A DNA stretch of 64,000 nt from Dyella_B jejuensis (GTDB taxonomy: Bacteria > Pseudomonadota > Gammaproteobacteria > Xanthomonadales > Rhodanobacteraceae). Position numbers and translations under genes: made by a program. Of this stretch, positions 31,986-40,506 are shown piece after piece. Position 1 is the first letter of the stretch. The number at the start of each line of letters is the position of its first letter. The stretch covers positions 1 to 64,000 of the forward strand of contig NZ_JADIKJ010000003.1 of assembly GCF_044904675.1 (NCBI RefSeq), given 5' to 3'. Below the pieces are notes generated by a model. The model saw nothing but the letters and a program-made list of their open reading frames with translations, ran no database searches and had not been told where the DNA came from.

Positions 31986-32798
31986 TCAGAGGTTGTAGAC
32001 GAGATTGGTAGTAGTCAGCGTGTCGGTACGACGGATGCCTGGCAGTACTTCGCTGTTGTGGCGCACCTGGAAGCCGACCTTGATCGAGAGCTTCTTGGTC
32101 ATGCTGACCGCGAGACCGGCATCGTTCTGCAAGTAGGTGTTCTTGCTGCCCGCTTCCATCAGGAAAGTGTCGTCGAACGCGGTGTTGTCGGTGAGTCGAT
32201 ATTTGTAAGTCACCAGGCCGCGCGCCACCACTTCGCTCTGGCGCGACGCGATATATGGCACGGTGATGCCGTTGATCACGACGTTGCCCGTGGCGGGCTG
32301 ATATTCGGTATAGCCGGGGCCGATTTCGAAGGAAAGTTGGGTGCGATCGGTTTTCAGCGCCATGTAGCCATAGCCGATCGAGACCGTACCCTGCCAGCGG
32401 TTGGCGGCGAAGTCGTCATGGTCGTAGCGGCCAGCAGCCACGATGTAGCTGCGCGGGTCGAGCTTGTAGCCGGCCGACGCGCCGAAATCATAGCGATCCG
32501 CGGTGGTATCGAATTGCTTGGCGGTGCTGCCGTTGGGATTGGTTATCGTCACCTGGCCCTTGGAGCGCAACGCATCCAGGAAGAAGTTGTTCTTCCATTG
32601 GTCGGTCTCCTGGTTCAAGGTGAGCTTTGCGTTGACGTTCTGCGACCGCGAGTTGCCGGTGGTCGATGCGAAGCCTACCTCGCCCGAGCCGGTCCAGTTC
32701 CCCGAGCTGGTCTGCGTACCGGAAGAAGTGTCCTGGGCCTGGGCGGTGAATGTGACCAGGGTGGCAAGCGCCAGGCCAGTCATCAGGATGTTTTTCAT
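31986..32798 (-). CDS. DUF481 (YdiY-like) outer-membrane protein
   Basis: The 270-residue protein has a signal peptide (MKNILMTGLALATLVTFTAQAQ) and the DUF481 pattern: GEVGFASTTGNSRSQNVNAKL after the leader, then alternating strands rich in Y, D and T. It ends in LVYNL, as expected for an outer-membrane beta-barrel. Family members such as YdiY are induced by salt or acid; the function is not known. It has its own terminator and is a single-gene unit. Confidence 0.87.
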   Translation of the reverse strand: MKNILMTGLALATLVTFTAQAQDTSSGTQTSSGNWTGSGEVGFASTTGNSRSQNVNAKLTLNQETDQWKNNFFLDALRSKGQVTITNPNGSTAKQFDTTADRYDFGASAGYKLDPRSYIVAAGRYDHDDFAANRWQGTVSIGYGYMALKTDRTQLSFEIGPGYTEYQPATGNVVINGITVPYIASRQSEVVARGLVTYKYRLTDNTAFDDTFLMEAGSKNTYLQNDAGLAVSMTKKLSIKVGFQVRHNSEVLPGIRRTDTLTTTNLVYNL

Positions 32799-32893
32799 CG
32801 CTCGTCGTCCTACACGTTAAAAAGCCGTTGAGCGCGCCACTTTAACGGTACGGCTTGAATGCTTAGTGAATATTTAGAACGATCCTAAACCCG

Positions 32894-33808
32894 TTAACGT
32901 TCTTCTTGTGCGGCGGACTGCGAGAGCGCGAAACGTGTCAGCGCGAAATCGTAAAGCCATAATTCCAGGCTTTTGCCGACGACACAGGCCGACGCGGCGC
33001 CCAAGGAAAGCCAGCGTCCTGCGGGAAACACCGGAACCAGCAGCAGGCTCAGGCAAGGCACTGCCCAGATCAGCACGGCGGCAAGGAAGCGCCGCGATTG
33101 CAAGCCATAGGCGCGCTGGCGGTATTGGCCGAGGCTGGGTTCGCGCAAGGATTGCCAGCCAAGCCCGTCCACCAGGCCCAGCAGCATGGCCATCAGCAGC
33201 AGCCCGATCGCCCAGGGCCATGGCTCTACCGCATCGCCGGTGAGATTCGCCTGGAAGATGACACAGACCCATAACCACAGCCCGCCGCCATACCAGGCCG
33301 ACAGCACGCGGCTCACCGGCAATTGCATCGCCACCCCGGCCTGGCACGCGAGCCGGCGGGTGCGGTAGCCGTAGGCGCTGGTTACCAGGCAGGACAGGCT
33401 GCAGAACATCAATGCCATGCTGAGCAGGCGTGTGGCCCAGAACGCTTCGTCGCCCCGCACCAACCCGGCCAAGCCCAGCATGGGCAGGTAAGTGGCCAGC
33501 GCCAGCAGGGCTTCGCGGGTAGGTCGGTGTGCCGCTCCGATGCGCCAGCCGTGCCATTCGGGCATCACCCGCAGGCGCAGGCAGGCGGCGAGCAAACCGG
33601 CGCTGACGAACACACAGCCCAAGGCCAGCGGCACCAGCGCATCACCCCGCCCGGCACTGTAAATGCCCAGCGCCAGCGCCAGGCCAAGCAGCATCCACAG
33701 CCCATAGCCGCACAGGGCCAGGACTTCCAACAGCATAGGCGCCAGCCCCATCGAAGGGGTTTGCAGGTCGCCGCTAACCGATTGCGGTGGAGGAGACGAT
33801 ATATCCAT
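32894..33808 (-). CDS. Polytopic inner-membrane protein of unknown function
   Basis: The 304-residue protein has about eight hydrophobic segments, beginning after a proline/serine-rich N-terminus. It faintly resembles DmsC-type membrane anchors (a TREALLALATYLP stretch and an SAYGYRT loop), but no DmsA or DmsB gene is nearby, so this is not assigned. The start ATG at 33808 is preferred to an in-frame GTG at 33829; neither has a clear ribosome site. It diverges from a WYL-domain regulator with 83 bases between, containing a palindrome at 33849-33866, so it is the likely target of that regulator. Confidence 0.7.
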   Translation of the reverse strand: MDISSPPPQSVSGDLQTPSMGLAPMLLEVLALCGYGLWMLLGLALALGIYSAGRGDALVPLALGCVFVSAGLLAACLRLRVMPEWHGWRIGAAHRPTREALLALATYLPMLGLAGLVRGDEAFWATRLLSMALMFCSLSCLVTSAYGYRTRRLACQAGVAMQLPVSRVLSAWYGGGLWLWVCVIFQANLTGDAVEPWPWAIGLLLMAMLLGLVDGLGWQSLREPSLGQYRQRAYGLQSRRFLAAVLIWAVPCLSLLLVPVFPAGRWLSLGAASACVVGKSLELWLYDFALTRFALSQSAAQEER

Positions 33809-33848
33809 GGGACCGGGGAAAGTCCGCACGCACGCTTGCGGGCGTCAC

Positions 33849-33866
33849 GTAGCATGCTCATGCTAC
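33849..33866. promoter_or_regulatory. Palindrome between the membrane protein and WYL regulator genes
   Basis: GTAGCAT-GCTC-ATGCTAC is a perfect 7-bp inverted repeat with a 4-base loop, centred between the divergent starts at 33808 and 33892. It is the probable operator of the WYL regulator and could control both genes. Confidence 0.65.
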
Positions 33867-33891
33867 ACAAATCCCATTGCCGAACGTCGAG

Positions 33892-34863
33892 ATGGACCGC
33901 TACGAGCGCATTCTTACCCTGCACCGCCTGCTGAAGTCGGCCCATTACCCGGTGCCACTGCCCAGGCTGATGGACGAGCTTGAGTGTTCGCGGGCCACGC
34001 TGTACCGCGACATCGCCTTTTTGCGCGATGCGCTGGGCGCGCCGATCGAGAGCGCCGGCGGCGAACATGCCGCCTTCCGCTATGAAGCCACCGAGGGCCA
34101 GCGCTTCGAGCTGCCCGGCTTGTGGCTGACGTCAGACGAACTGGCCGCGCTGCTGGCGTTGAACGAACTGATCGGACGCAATGGCCCCGGAGTGCTGGCC
34201 GGCGCGCTGGCTCCGTTCAAGACCCGCATCGAACACTTGCTGTCCGACCGCGCCAGCGGCAAGGCGCTGCCGGTGGAGCGCATCCGCGTGATTCCGTGGG
34301 GCGAACGCAAGCTTGACCAGCAGGCTTTCCGGATTACCGCGGGTGCAGTGCTGGATCGCCGGCAACTGCGATTCCTGTACCGTGCGCGCACCACCAATAA
34401 CGAAAGCCGCCGCACGGTTTCGCCGCAACGGCTCACGCACTATCGCGACAATTGGTACCTGGATGCCTGGGACCATGATCGCGAAGCGCTGCGCAGCTTC
34501 GCGGTGGATCGCATCGCCGAACCCCATACGCTGGAAGCGGCTGCCGTCGACGTGGCGGAGAACGAGCTCAACGACCTGCTGGCATCGAGCTACGGCATCT
34601 TCGCCGGCAAACCGAAGGCGTGGGCAACCATCCGCTTTTCCTCGCACGCCGCGCGCTGGGTAGCCGACGAGCATTGGCATTCGCAGCAGAAAGGCACATG
34701 GCTGTCGGACGGGCGATATGAGCTGCAACTGCCCTATTCCAACTCGCGCGAGCTGCTGATGGATGTGCTCAAGTATGGGCCCGACGCGGAAATCGTCGCG
34801 CCGCTGCCGCTGCGCGAAGAGATGAAGATCATGCTGCAGCTGGCGCTGGGCGGCTATCAGTGA
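33892..34863 (+). CDS. YafY-type HTH/WYL-domain transcriptional regulator
   Basis: The 323-residue cytoplasmic regulator has an N-terminal HTH_11 domain: RYERILTLHRLLKSAHYPV, then ELECSRATLYRDIAFLRDALGAPI (residues about 27-50). A central WYL domain has the motif DNWYLDAWDHDREALRSFAVDRI near 190-215, and a C-terminal WCX part follows. WYL domains bind nucleic-acid or nucleotide ligands. The start ATG at 33892 (MDRYERIL) is chosen over an upstream TTG. It is divergent from the membrane protein gene and 22 bases ahead of an RssA-like patatin gene. Confidence 0.9.
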   Translation: MDRYERILTLHRLLKSAHYPVPLPRLMDELECSRATLYRDIAFLRDALGAPIESAGGEHAAFRYEATEGQRFELPGLWLTSDELAALLALNELIGRNGPGVLAGALAPFKTRIEHLLSDRASGKALPVERIRVIPWGERKLDQQAFRITAGAVLDRRQLRFLYRARTTNNESRRTVSPQRLTHYRDNWYLDAWDHDREALRSFAVDRIAEPHTLEAAAVDVAENELNDLLASSYGIFAGKPKAWATIRFSSHAARWVADEHWHSQQKGTWLSDGRYELQLPYSNSRELLMDVLKYGPDAEIVAPLPLREEMKIMLQLALGGYQ

Positions 34864-34885
34864 ACGGGTCATAGCGAGCCACCTC

Positions 34886-35830
34886 ATGCCGGCAACACCA
34901 TCAACGGACATCCGCTCGCAAACCGCTCACGAGGAATCGGTCCGCAAACCGACCGTCGCGCTGGCGCTTGGAGCCGGCGGCGCGAAAGGGCTGGCGCACA
35001 TCGGTGCGATCGAAGAGCTTGAAGCAAACGGCTTCCAGATCGTTGCCATTGCCGGTTGCTCGATCGGCGCGCTGATCGGCGGCATCCATGCCACCGGCAA
35101 GCTCGACGTTTATCGCGACTGGGTCTGCTCGTTGGACAAGTTCGACGTGCTGAAACTGGTCGACTGGTCGTTTTCCTTCGCCGGCGGCGGGTTGATCAAG
35201 GGCGAGAAGATCATCGGTGCGATGCTGGATTTGATCGGCGACGTGCGCATCGAGGAATTGCCGATCGCCTTTACCGCCGTGGCTACCGATATCGAGCGCG
35301 AGCGCGAAGTCTGGCTGACGCGCGGCTCGCTGTTCGATGCGGTCCGCGCATCGATCGCCATCCCGACCCTGTTCCGGCCGCATGCCATCGAGGGACGCTT
35401 GCTGGTGGATGGCGCGCTGCTCAATCCGGTTCCCGTGACGCCGCTGATCCGCGAGCCGGCCGACTACGTGGTCGCGGTCAGTATCGACGGCCCTGCCGAA
35501 ACCAACGTTCCCGTGGAGATTTCCGCTGGCGAGCCAAAGCGCGGCCTTGGCCACCTGCTGGGACGCCTGCTTCCGGGTAGTAGCTCGGCGAAAGCCGACG
35601 AAACCAAGGCGCGCGAACCAGGCGCGCTGGAATTGCTGGGGCAATCCATGGACCTGATGCAGGCCAATCTCTCGCGCTTGCGGCTGGCCGCGTACCAGCC
35701 GGATATCCTGGTGCAACTGGCGCGCAATGTATCGACCGCCTATGAGTTCTATCGCGCACGCGAATTGATCGAACTGGGTCGCGAAAAAACCCGGCAGGCG
35801 ATCGAAGCATGGAAGCACACCCATCGCTAG
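34886..35830 (+). CDS. Patatin-like phospholipase (RssA family)
   Basis: The 314-residue cytoplasmic serine hydrolase has a glycine-rich oxyanion motif LGAGGAKGLAHIGAIEEL (about residues 29-46), nucleophile G-C-S-I-G (about 58-62) and catalytic aspartate in VDGALLNPVPV (about 177-187). It is of the RssA/YchK type with a Ser-Asp dyad. The C-terminal part is helical and basic. It starts 22 bases after the WYL regulator and may be co-transcribed. Substrate lipid is unknown. Confidence 0.9.
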   Translation: MPATPSTDIRSQTAHEESVRKPTVALALGAGGAKGLAHIGAIEELEANGFQIVAIAGCSIGALIGGIHATGKLDVYRDWVCSLDKFDVLKLVDWSFSFAGGGLIKGEKIIGAMLDLIGDVRIEELPIAFTAVATDIEREREVWLTRGSLFDAVRASIAIPTLFRPHAIEGRLLVDGALLNPVPVTPLIREPADYVVAVSIDGPAETNVPVEISAGEPKRGLGHLLGRLLPGSSSAKADETKAREPGALELLGQSMDLMQANLSRLRLAAYQPDILVQLARNVSTAYEFYRARELIELGREKTRQAIEAWKHTHR

Positions 35831-35850
35831 GGCATGCCTTGCGTGCACGC

Positions 35851-36219
35851 TTAGCGCAGGCCGTTGGCCTTCATCCAATTGTCGAGATACATCTTCAGCG
35901 CCACCGCCTGGTTATGTTCCTCGTCGCTCGCGCTGTAGAGCAAGGTAAGGCGATGCCGCTCGGCCTGGGTGACCAGTGGTTGCCAGAAGATTTTGCGCGC
36001 ATCCAATTCGCTGGCATAGCGATGACGGAAACCTTCCCAGCGGGAGGGTTCGTGGCCGAACCATCGACGCAACGCCGTAGTGGGCGCCAGTTCGCGGGCC
36101 CAGATATCCAGTGCGGCATCTTCTTTCTTGAGGCCGCGCGGCCATACGCGATCGACCAGCACGCGATAGCCGTCCGATTTGGCCGCGGGCTCGTAGACAC
36201 GTTTGACGGCAATACTCAC
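35851..36219 (-). CDS. DUF488 family protein
   Basis: The 122-residue protein starts at GTG 36219, preceded by GGGAG. It has the family signature VKRVYEPAAKSDGYRVLVDRVWPRGL at the N-terminus, with WARELAPTTALRRWFGH in the middle and LTLLYSASDEEHNQA near the end. DUF488 proteins have no settled function. An in-frame extension up to 36336 lacks the family pattern and was rejected. It converges with the RssA-like gene 20 bases away. Confidence 0.88.
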   Translation of the reverse strand: MSIAVKRVYEPAAKSDGYRVLVDRVWPRGLKKEDAALDIWARELAPTTALRRWFGHEPSRWEGFRHRYASELDARKIFWQPLVTQAERHRLTLLYSASDEEHNQAVALKMYLDNWMKANGLR

Positions 36220-36290
36220 GGACGGTCTCCCGCACGGCGCTACGGCCGCCAAGCATACGCCGCGGACATATATAGCCGACGTGATGCCGC

Positions 36291-37007
36291 TCAGAGTTCT
36301 TCGACGCGCGTCACCTTGGCGCGACGCATCAGCCACGCGACTCCGCGCAAATCGGCAACACCGACCCAGAGACGGTCGAGCATGCCGTACTTGGAAGTAC
36401 CGGCGGTGCGCGGGCGATGGCCGACCGGTACGCTCTGGCTGCGATAGCCGGCACGTTTCACCAGCGCCGGCAAGTAGCGATGCATGTGATCGAAGTACGG
36501 CAAGCGCAGGAATACATCGCGCTCGAACAGTTTCAAGCCGCAGCCGGTATCGGGTGTGTCATCGCGCAACATGCGCGAACGCACCGCATTGGCGACCTTG
36601 GACGAAATGCGCTTGTTGAAGCTGTCCCGGCGGGTGGTGCGCCAGCCGGCAAAAAGCTTGACCTCCGGTTGCGCATCCGCGCGTGCGGCGAGCAGCCTGG
36701 GAATATCGGCCGGATCGTTCTGGCCGTCGCCATCGAGCGTGGCGATCCACGGCGCGCGCGCGGCACGGACCCCATTCCACACGGCCGTGCTCTGGCCGCT
36801 GCGGCTGACGTGATGCAACACGCGCAACTCTGGATAGCTGGCCTTTTGCGCGTTCAGGACCGCGCGGCTGTCGTCGCTGGAATCGTCGTCGACGTAGACG
36901 ATCTCGAATTCCAGCTTGCCACGCAGCGCGGCGGCGATTTCGGCAAGCAGCGGCGGAATGTTGTCGCGTTCGTTGAAAACAGGCACGACCACGGAGAGCT
37001 GAGGCAT
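36291..37007 (-). CDS. Family 2 glycosyltransferase (DPM1/ArnC-like)
   Basis: The 238-residue GT-A fold enzyme opens with MPQLSVVVPVFNERDNI and has the metal-binding D92-G-D94 in ATLDGDGQNDP. It ends with RPRTAGTSKYG, typical of polyprenyl-phosphate sugar transferases. No C-terminal membrane pair is present, unlike GtrB-type proteins, though the C-terminal helix is hydrophobic (LWVGVADLRGVAWLM). The start ATG at 37007 has GGAAGG upstream. It probably adds a sugar to undecaprenyl phosphate; the sugar is unknown. Confidence 0.87.
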   Translation of the reverse strand: MPQLSVVVPVFNERDNIPPLLAEIAAALRGKLEFEIVYVDDDSSDDSRAVLNAQKASYPELRVLHHVSRSGQSTAVWNGVRAARAPWIATLDGDGQNDPADIPRLLAARADAQPEVKLFAGWRTTRRDSFNKRISSKVANAVRSRMLRDDTPDTGCGLKLFERDVFLRLPYFDHMHRYLPALVKRAGYRSQSVPVGHRPRTAGTSKYGMLDRLWVGVADLRGVAWLMRRAKVTRVEEL

Positions 37008-37175
37008 GAATGAGGCCTTCCAATACAAATCGGTATGAACGGGCGATGTATTTTTCGCCCGCCATGCCGGCATACACCGGCATACAGTGTTCCTACCATG
37101 CAAAGCATTCGAAACGATGTCGTGTGCGTTACACGGGATACTTCACGATCCAGGCGGCGGCAGGGCGGCCACGGT

Positions 37176-38045
37176 CTAGCGCATCTTGCCCAGGATCCCT
37201 TCCAGCTCGTCGTTGCTGTGGTAATGGATCACCAGTTTGCCGCGTCCGCCACGGCCGTGCGCGACTTCCACTTTGGTGGCGAAGCGTTCGGCCAGCTCGC
37301 GCTCCAGCGCATCCACATTAGGGTCCCGCGCCGGCGCGCTTTTGGCTTTGCCCTTGGGCGCGGTCTGCGCCTTGCGCGCGGCGTCTTCGAGTTCGCGCAC
37401 GCTCCAGTTGTTGCGTGCCGCTTCCAGCGCCAGCGCCTCCGCATCGCGTTCGGGCAAGGTGAGCAGGCAACGGGCATGGCCCATTTCCAGTTTGCCGTCA
37501 TCGAGCAAGCGCTTGATCGAGGCCGGCAGTTCGATCAGGCGCAGCATGTTGGATACCGCGGCGCGCGAACGGCCTACCGCGTCGGCAGCTTGTTGGTGAG
37601 TGAGGTCGAAATCGTCGATCAAGCGCTTGATGGCGTCGGCTTCTTCCAGCGGCGTGAGGTCCTGGCGCTGGATGTTTTCGATCAGCGCCATGGCCGGCAC
37701 GGCGACTTCGGGAACGTCCTTCACCAGTGCCGGAATATCGCTGAGCTGGGCGCGCTGCGCGGCACGCCAGCGGCGTTCGCCGGCGATCAATTCATAGCTG
37801 TTTTTGCCGATTGCCCGCACGACCACGGGCTGGATCAAGCCTTGCGCCTTGATTGAAGCGGCCAGTTCGTCCAGTGCTTCGTCATTCCAGTGGCGACGCG
37901 GCTGGTATTTGCCGGGCTGGATGTACTGGATCGGCAAGCTGCGCAGTTCGCCTTCCTGTTCGATCACCGATGGCGTACCGGCATCGCCGCCGCCCAGCAG
38001 GGCGTCGAGCCCGCGTCCCAGTCCGCGTTTCTTCGGGGCTGCCAT
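37176..38045 (-). CDS. parB: Chromosome partitioning protein ParB
   Basis: The 289-residue CTP-dependent clamp protein binds parS and spreads on DNA near the origin. It has the N-terminal box KKRGLGRGLDALLG, the CTP-binding GERRWRAAQ and ENIQRQDLTPLEEA, and a helix-turn-helix at about residues 160-185 (TQQ-like THQQAADAVGRSRAAVSNMLRL). A C-terminal dimer domain follows. It lies 2 bases after parA. Two parS-like sites are found inside recF in this window. Confidence 0.95.
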   Translation of the reverse strand: MAAPKKRGLGRGLDALLGGGDAGTPSVIEQEGELRSLPIQYIQPGKYQPRRHWNDEALDELAASIKAQGLIQPVVVRAIGKNSYELIAGERRWRAAQRAQLSDIPALVKDVPEVAVPAMALIENIQRQDLTPLEEADAIKRLIDDFDLTHQQAADAVGRSRAAVSNMLRLIELPASIKRLLDDGKLEMGHARCLLTLPERDAEALALEAARNNWSVRELEDAARKAQTAPKGKAKSAPARDPNVDALERELAERFATKVEVAHGRGGRGKLVIHYHSNDELEGILGKMR

Positions 38046-38047
38046 GC

Positions 38048-38896
38048 TTACTCCTGATCCAGATGTGAGGCTTCCAGCGATTCCTCGGGCGCATTGCCGT
38101 GCATGGCGTGCAGCGCCGCCACCGCCGCCTGCGAACCACGCTCGCGGCGGATGATCTCGCCGGCCAGCCCGATGTATGCAATGGCGCCGCGCGAACTGCG
38201 GTCGTACAGATGGATGGGCTGGCCGTGGCTGGGGGCTTCGGCCAGGCGCACGTTGCGCGGGATGATCGAGCGCAGCACCTTGTCGCCGAAATGCTGGGTG
38301 AGCTGCGCGGAGACTTCGTTGCCGAGGTTGTTGCGCACGTCATACATGGTGCGCAGCAGGCCTTCGATCTCCAGTTGCGGATTGAGGTGCTGGCGCACGG
38401 CCTTTACCGTGTCGAGCAGGCTGGAAAGACCTTCCAGCGCGAAATACTCGCACTGCACCGGAATCAGCAGGCCATGGGCGGCGGTGAGCGCGTTGACGGT
38501 GAGCAGGTGCAGGGTCGGCGGACAGTCGACCAGGATGATGTCGTATTTGGGTGCGATCTTCGCCAGCTGTTCCTTGAGCCGGTTTTCGCGCGCAAGCGCA
38601 TCCATCAGCTTCAGTTCGGCCGCGGTGAGGTCGCCATTGCCCGGCAGCAGGTCGTAGTGTGCTTCGGTGGCAACGATGACCTGCTCGATCGGTGCTTCGC
38701 CCAGCAGCACTTCGCAGCCATTGGGAGTGGCCTCGTGCTTATTCACGCCGGATGCCATGGTCGCGTTGCCCTGCGGGTCCAGATCGACCAGCAACACTTT
38801 GCGCTTCGCCGCGGCGAGCGCCGCGGCGAGGTTGACAGCGGTCGTGGTTTTGCCGACGCCACCCTTCTGGTTGGCGACAGCGATGATACGGGCCAT
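38048..38896 (-). CDS. parA: Chromosome partitioning ATPase ParA (Soj)
   Basis: The 282-residue Walker-type ATPase drives origin segregation with ParB. It has the deviant P-loop ANQKGGVGKTTTAVNLA at the N-terminus, the Walker A' VLLVDLDPQGNAT and Walker B DIILVDCPPTLH. A short N-terminus without extra DNA-binding domain marks it as a chromosomal ParA. It follows rsmG by 101 bases and precedes parB by 2 bases, the usual rsmG-parA-parB order. Confidence 0.95.
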   Translation of the reverse strand: MARIIAVANQKGGVGKTTTAVNLAAALAAAKRKVLLVDLDPQGNATMASGVNKHEATPNGCEVLLGEAPIEQVIVATEAHYDLLPGNGDLTAAELKLMDALARENRLKEQLAKIAPKYDIILVDCPPTLHLLTVNALTAAHGLLIPVQCEYFALEGLSSLLDTVKAVRQHLNPQLEIEGLLRTMYDVRNNLGNEVSAQLTQHFGDKVLRSIIPRNVRLAEAPSHGQPIHLYDRSSRGAIAYIGLAGEIIRRERGSQAAVAALHAMHGNAPEESLEASHLDQE

Positions 38897-38997
38897 GTCT
38901 CGTCCGGTACCGTGCGTGTTCGAAAGGACGGCTAGATTAGCAGGATGTGGGCTGTAACCTGGAAAAACCGGGCATGCCGGTGGACTTCAGGGCAGCT

Positions 38998-39642
38998 TTA
39001 CTGGCTGGTGGCGCGGCGGCCGAGCACGACCAGGTGGCGCTCCGCCGATTCCAGCCCGGGTACCTTGAGGGCGTGCATGCGGCGCACCTCGAAGGCAGCC
39101 GGCACGCCAGGCAACTCGTCGTCCGGCGCCTTGCCTTTCATCGCCAGCCAGATGCCGTGCGGCGCCAGCAGATGCCCGCCCCAGCCCAGCATGTCGGCGA
39201 GGCTGGCGAACGCCCGGGCGGTGATGCAGTCGAACTGGCCCTGCACTTCCTCCACGCGCGATTGCACGGCGCGCACGCCTTCCAGCTTCAACGCGCGGAT
39301 CGCCTCGCGCAGGAAGCGCACCTTCTTGCCATTGGAATCGACCAGCAGGATCTGCCGGCCGGGCGCCGCGATCGCCAGCGGAATACCCGGAAGACCCGGG
39401 CCGGTACCCAGGTCCGCAAGGGTTTCGCCCTGCAGGTAGGGCAGGATGGTCAATGCATCAAGCAGGTGGCGGGTGACCATTTCGGCCGGATCGCGGACGG
39501 CCGTGAGGTTGTACGTCGCGTTCCAGCGCTCCAGCAAGGCAAGGTAATCGAGCAGGCGTGGCACTGCATCGGCCGGCAGCGCCACTCCGAGCGCATCGAT
39601 GCCCTGTTCAAGTCGGACTTGCAGGACGGCGCGATCGGTCAT
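38998..39642 (-). CDS. rsmG: 16S rRNA m7G527 methyltransferase RsmG (GidB)
   Basis: RsmG methylates G527 of 16S rRNA using S-adenosylmethionine. The 214-residue product has NLTAVRDPAEMVTRHLLDAL and the SAM-binding DLGTGPGLPGIPLAI, typical of GidB. Length is normal. It is the first gene of the rsmG-parA-parB group; mnmG, which often precedes it, is not present here. Confidence 0.95.
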   Translation of the reverse strand: MTDRAVLQVRLEQGIDALGVALPADAVPRLLDYLALLERWNATYNLTAVRDPAEMVTRHLLDALTILPYLQGETLADLGTGPGLPGIPLAIAAPGRQILLVDSNGKKVRFLREAIRALKLEGVRAVQSRVEEVQGQFDCITARAFASLADMLGWGGHLLAPHGIWLAMKGKAPDDELPGVPAAFEVRRMHALKVPGLESAERHLVVLGRRATSQ

Positions 39643-39706
39643 GGAACGTTCCTTCGGGACAGGCCGCGCAGTATCGGCGCGGATGCTCCCGGATGCCAGA
39701 ATCGAG

Positions 39707-39735
39707 TAAAAAAAGAAGACCCGCCGTAGCGGGTC
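39707..39735 (-). terminator. Intrinsic terminator after the SPFH-like gene
   Basis: GACCCGC-loop-GCGGGTC (39718-39735) forms a 7-bp stem. Transcribed on minus it is followed by CTTCTTTTTTT, so it ends the transcript of the 39797-40255 gene before rsmG. Confidence 0.85.
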
Positions 39736-39796
39736 GATGCTTTCAGGATCCCCTGGACCGGTGCTTCTCGGGCAGCCTGGCCAGTTCGTATTTTGC

Positions 39797-40255
39797 TCAG
39801 GCTGCTTCCAGTTCCACGCGCGTGACCATGACGCCGCGTTCGCGCAGATGGCTGTTGAGGTTGGACTTGAGGCGGGCGGCTACTTCGCGACGTTGTTCAT
39901 CGCCGGCTTCCACCTCGGCATGCAGAGCGTCGAGTACGCGGTTGCGGATCAGCTGGTCGGCCTGCTCGATCACCGCATCGGCACGCTCCGGCTCCAGCAC
40001 CTGCCAATAGACCGTTCCATGCATGGGCTTGGTTTCCACCAGCGAAGCATCGAAGCTCAAGGTGCGGCCGCCAAGATCGATGCGATGACCGACACGGTCC
40101 AGCAACGGCAACACGACGTGGGTTCCGGGCTGCAGCAGCCGCACGGGCTTGCCGTGGCGGTAGAGACTGTGGACCTGTCCTGTCGGCACGCGCTTCACGG
40201 CAACCGCCGCGAAGGCGCATACCAGCATGATCAATGTAAGGGTCAGGACGGTCAT
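39797..40255 (-). CDS. Small SPFH/band 7-like membrane protein
   Basis: The 152-residue protein has one N-terminal membrane helix (about residues 3-20). It then resembles the first half of a band 7/SPFH domain: PTGQVHSLYRHGKPVRLLQPGTHVVLPLLDRVGHRIDLGGRTLSF. A helical segment and a short RGVMVTRVEL strand follow. Typical SPFH proteins (slipin, HflK) are about 250 residues or more, so this is a short or simplified member. It has its own terminator and is a single-gene unit. Role unknown. Confidence 0.7.
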   Translation of the reverse strand: MTVLTLTLIMLVCAFAAVAVKRVPTGQVHSLYRHGKPVRLLQPGTHVVLPLLDRVGHRIDLGGRTLSFDASLVETKPMHGTVYWQVLEPERADAVIEQADQLIRNRVLDALHAEVEAGDEQRREVAARLKSNLNSHLRERGVMVTRVELEAA

Positions 40256-40453
40256 GGTCTTTTAAAACAACCTGTTATGGTTTATTTCTGAAAGTTTTAC
40301 GAAGCATCATTGTACAGGCACATGAAGCCGCTTGGATTAATCTTTATTTAACGACGAAAAAGTAGCCCGGGCCATCTTGCTCTCGAGCAGCAGACTTAAC
40401 AATTGCCAGCATCGACCCTGAGCATCAGTCGTGCCACCGCCCCTGAAAGAAAA

Positions 40454-40483
40454 CGCCCCACCGATATCGCTATCGGCAGGGCG
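40454..40483 (-). terminator. Intrinsic terminator of the pirin gene
   Basis: CGCCC-CA-CCGATA, loop TCGC, TATCGG-CA-GGGCG makes an 11-bp stem with one 2-base internal mismatch. On the minus strand it is followed by TTTTCTTTC. It lies 23 bases after the pirin stop. Confidence 0.8.
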
Positions 40484-40506
40484 GCGGATGGACTGAAGCG
40501 GCCGGT

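Noticed and set aside
32894..33808. Possible DmsC-type membrane anchor
   Set aside because: The resemblance is weak and no DmsA/DmsB-like molybdoenzyme genes are nearby, so no function was assigned.
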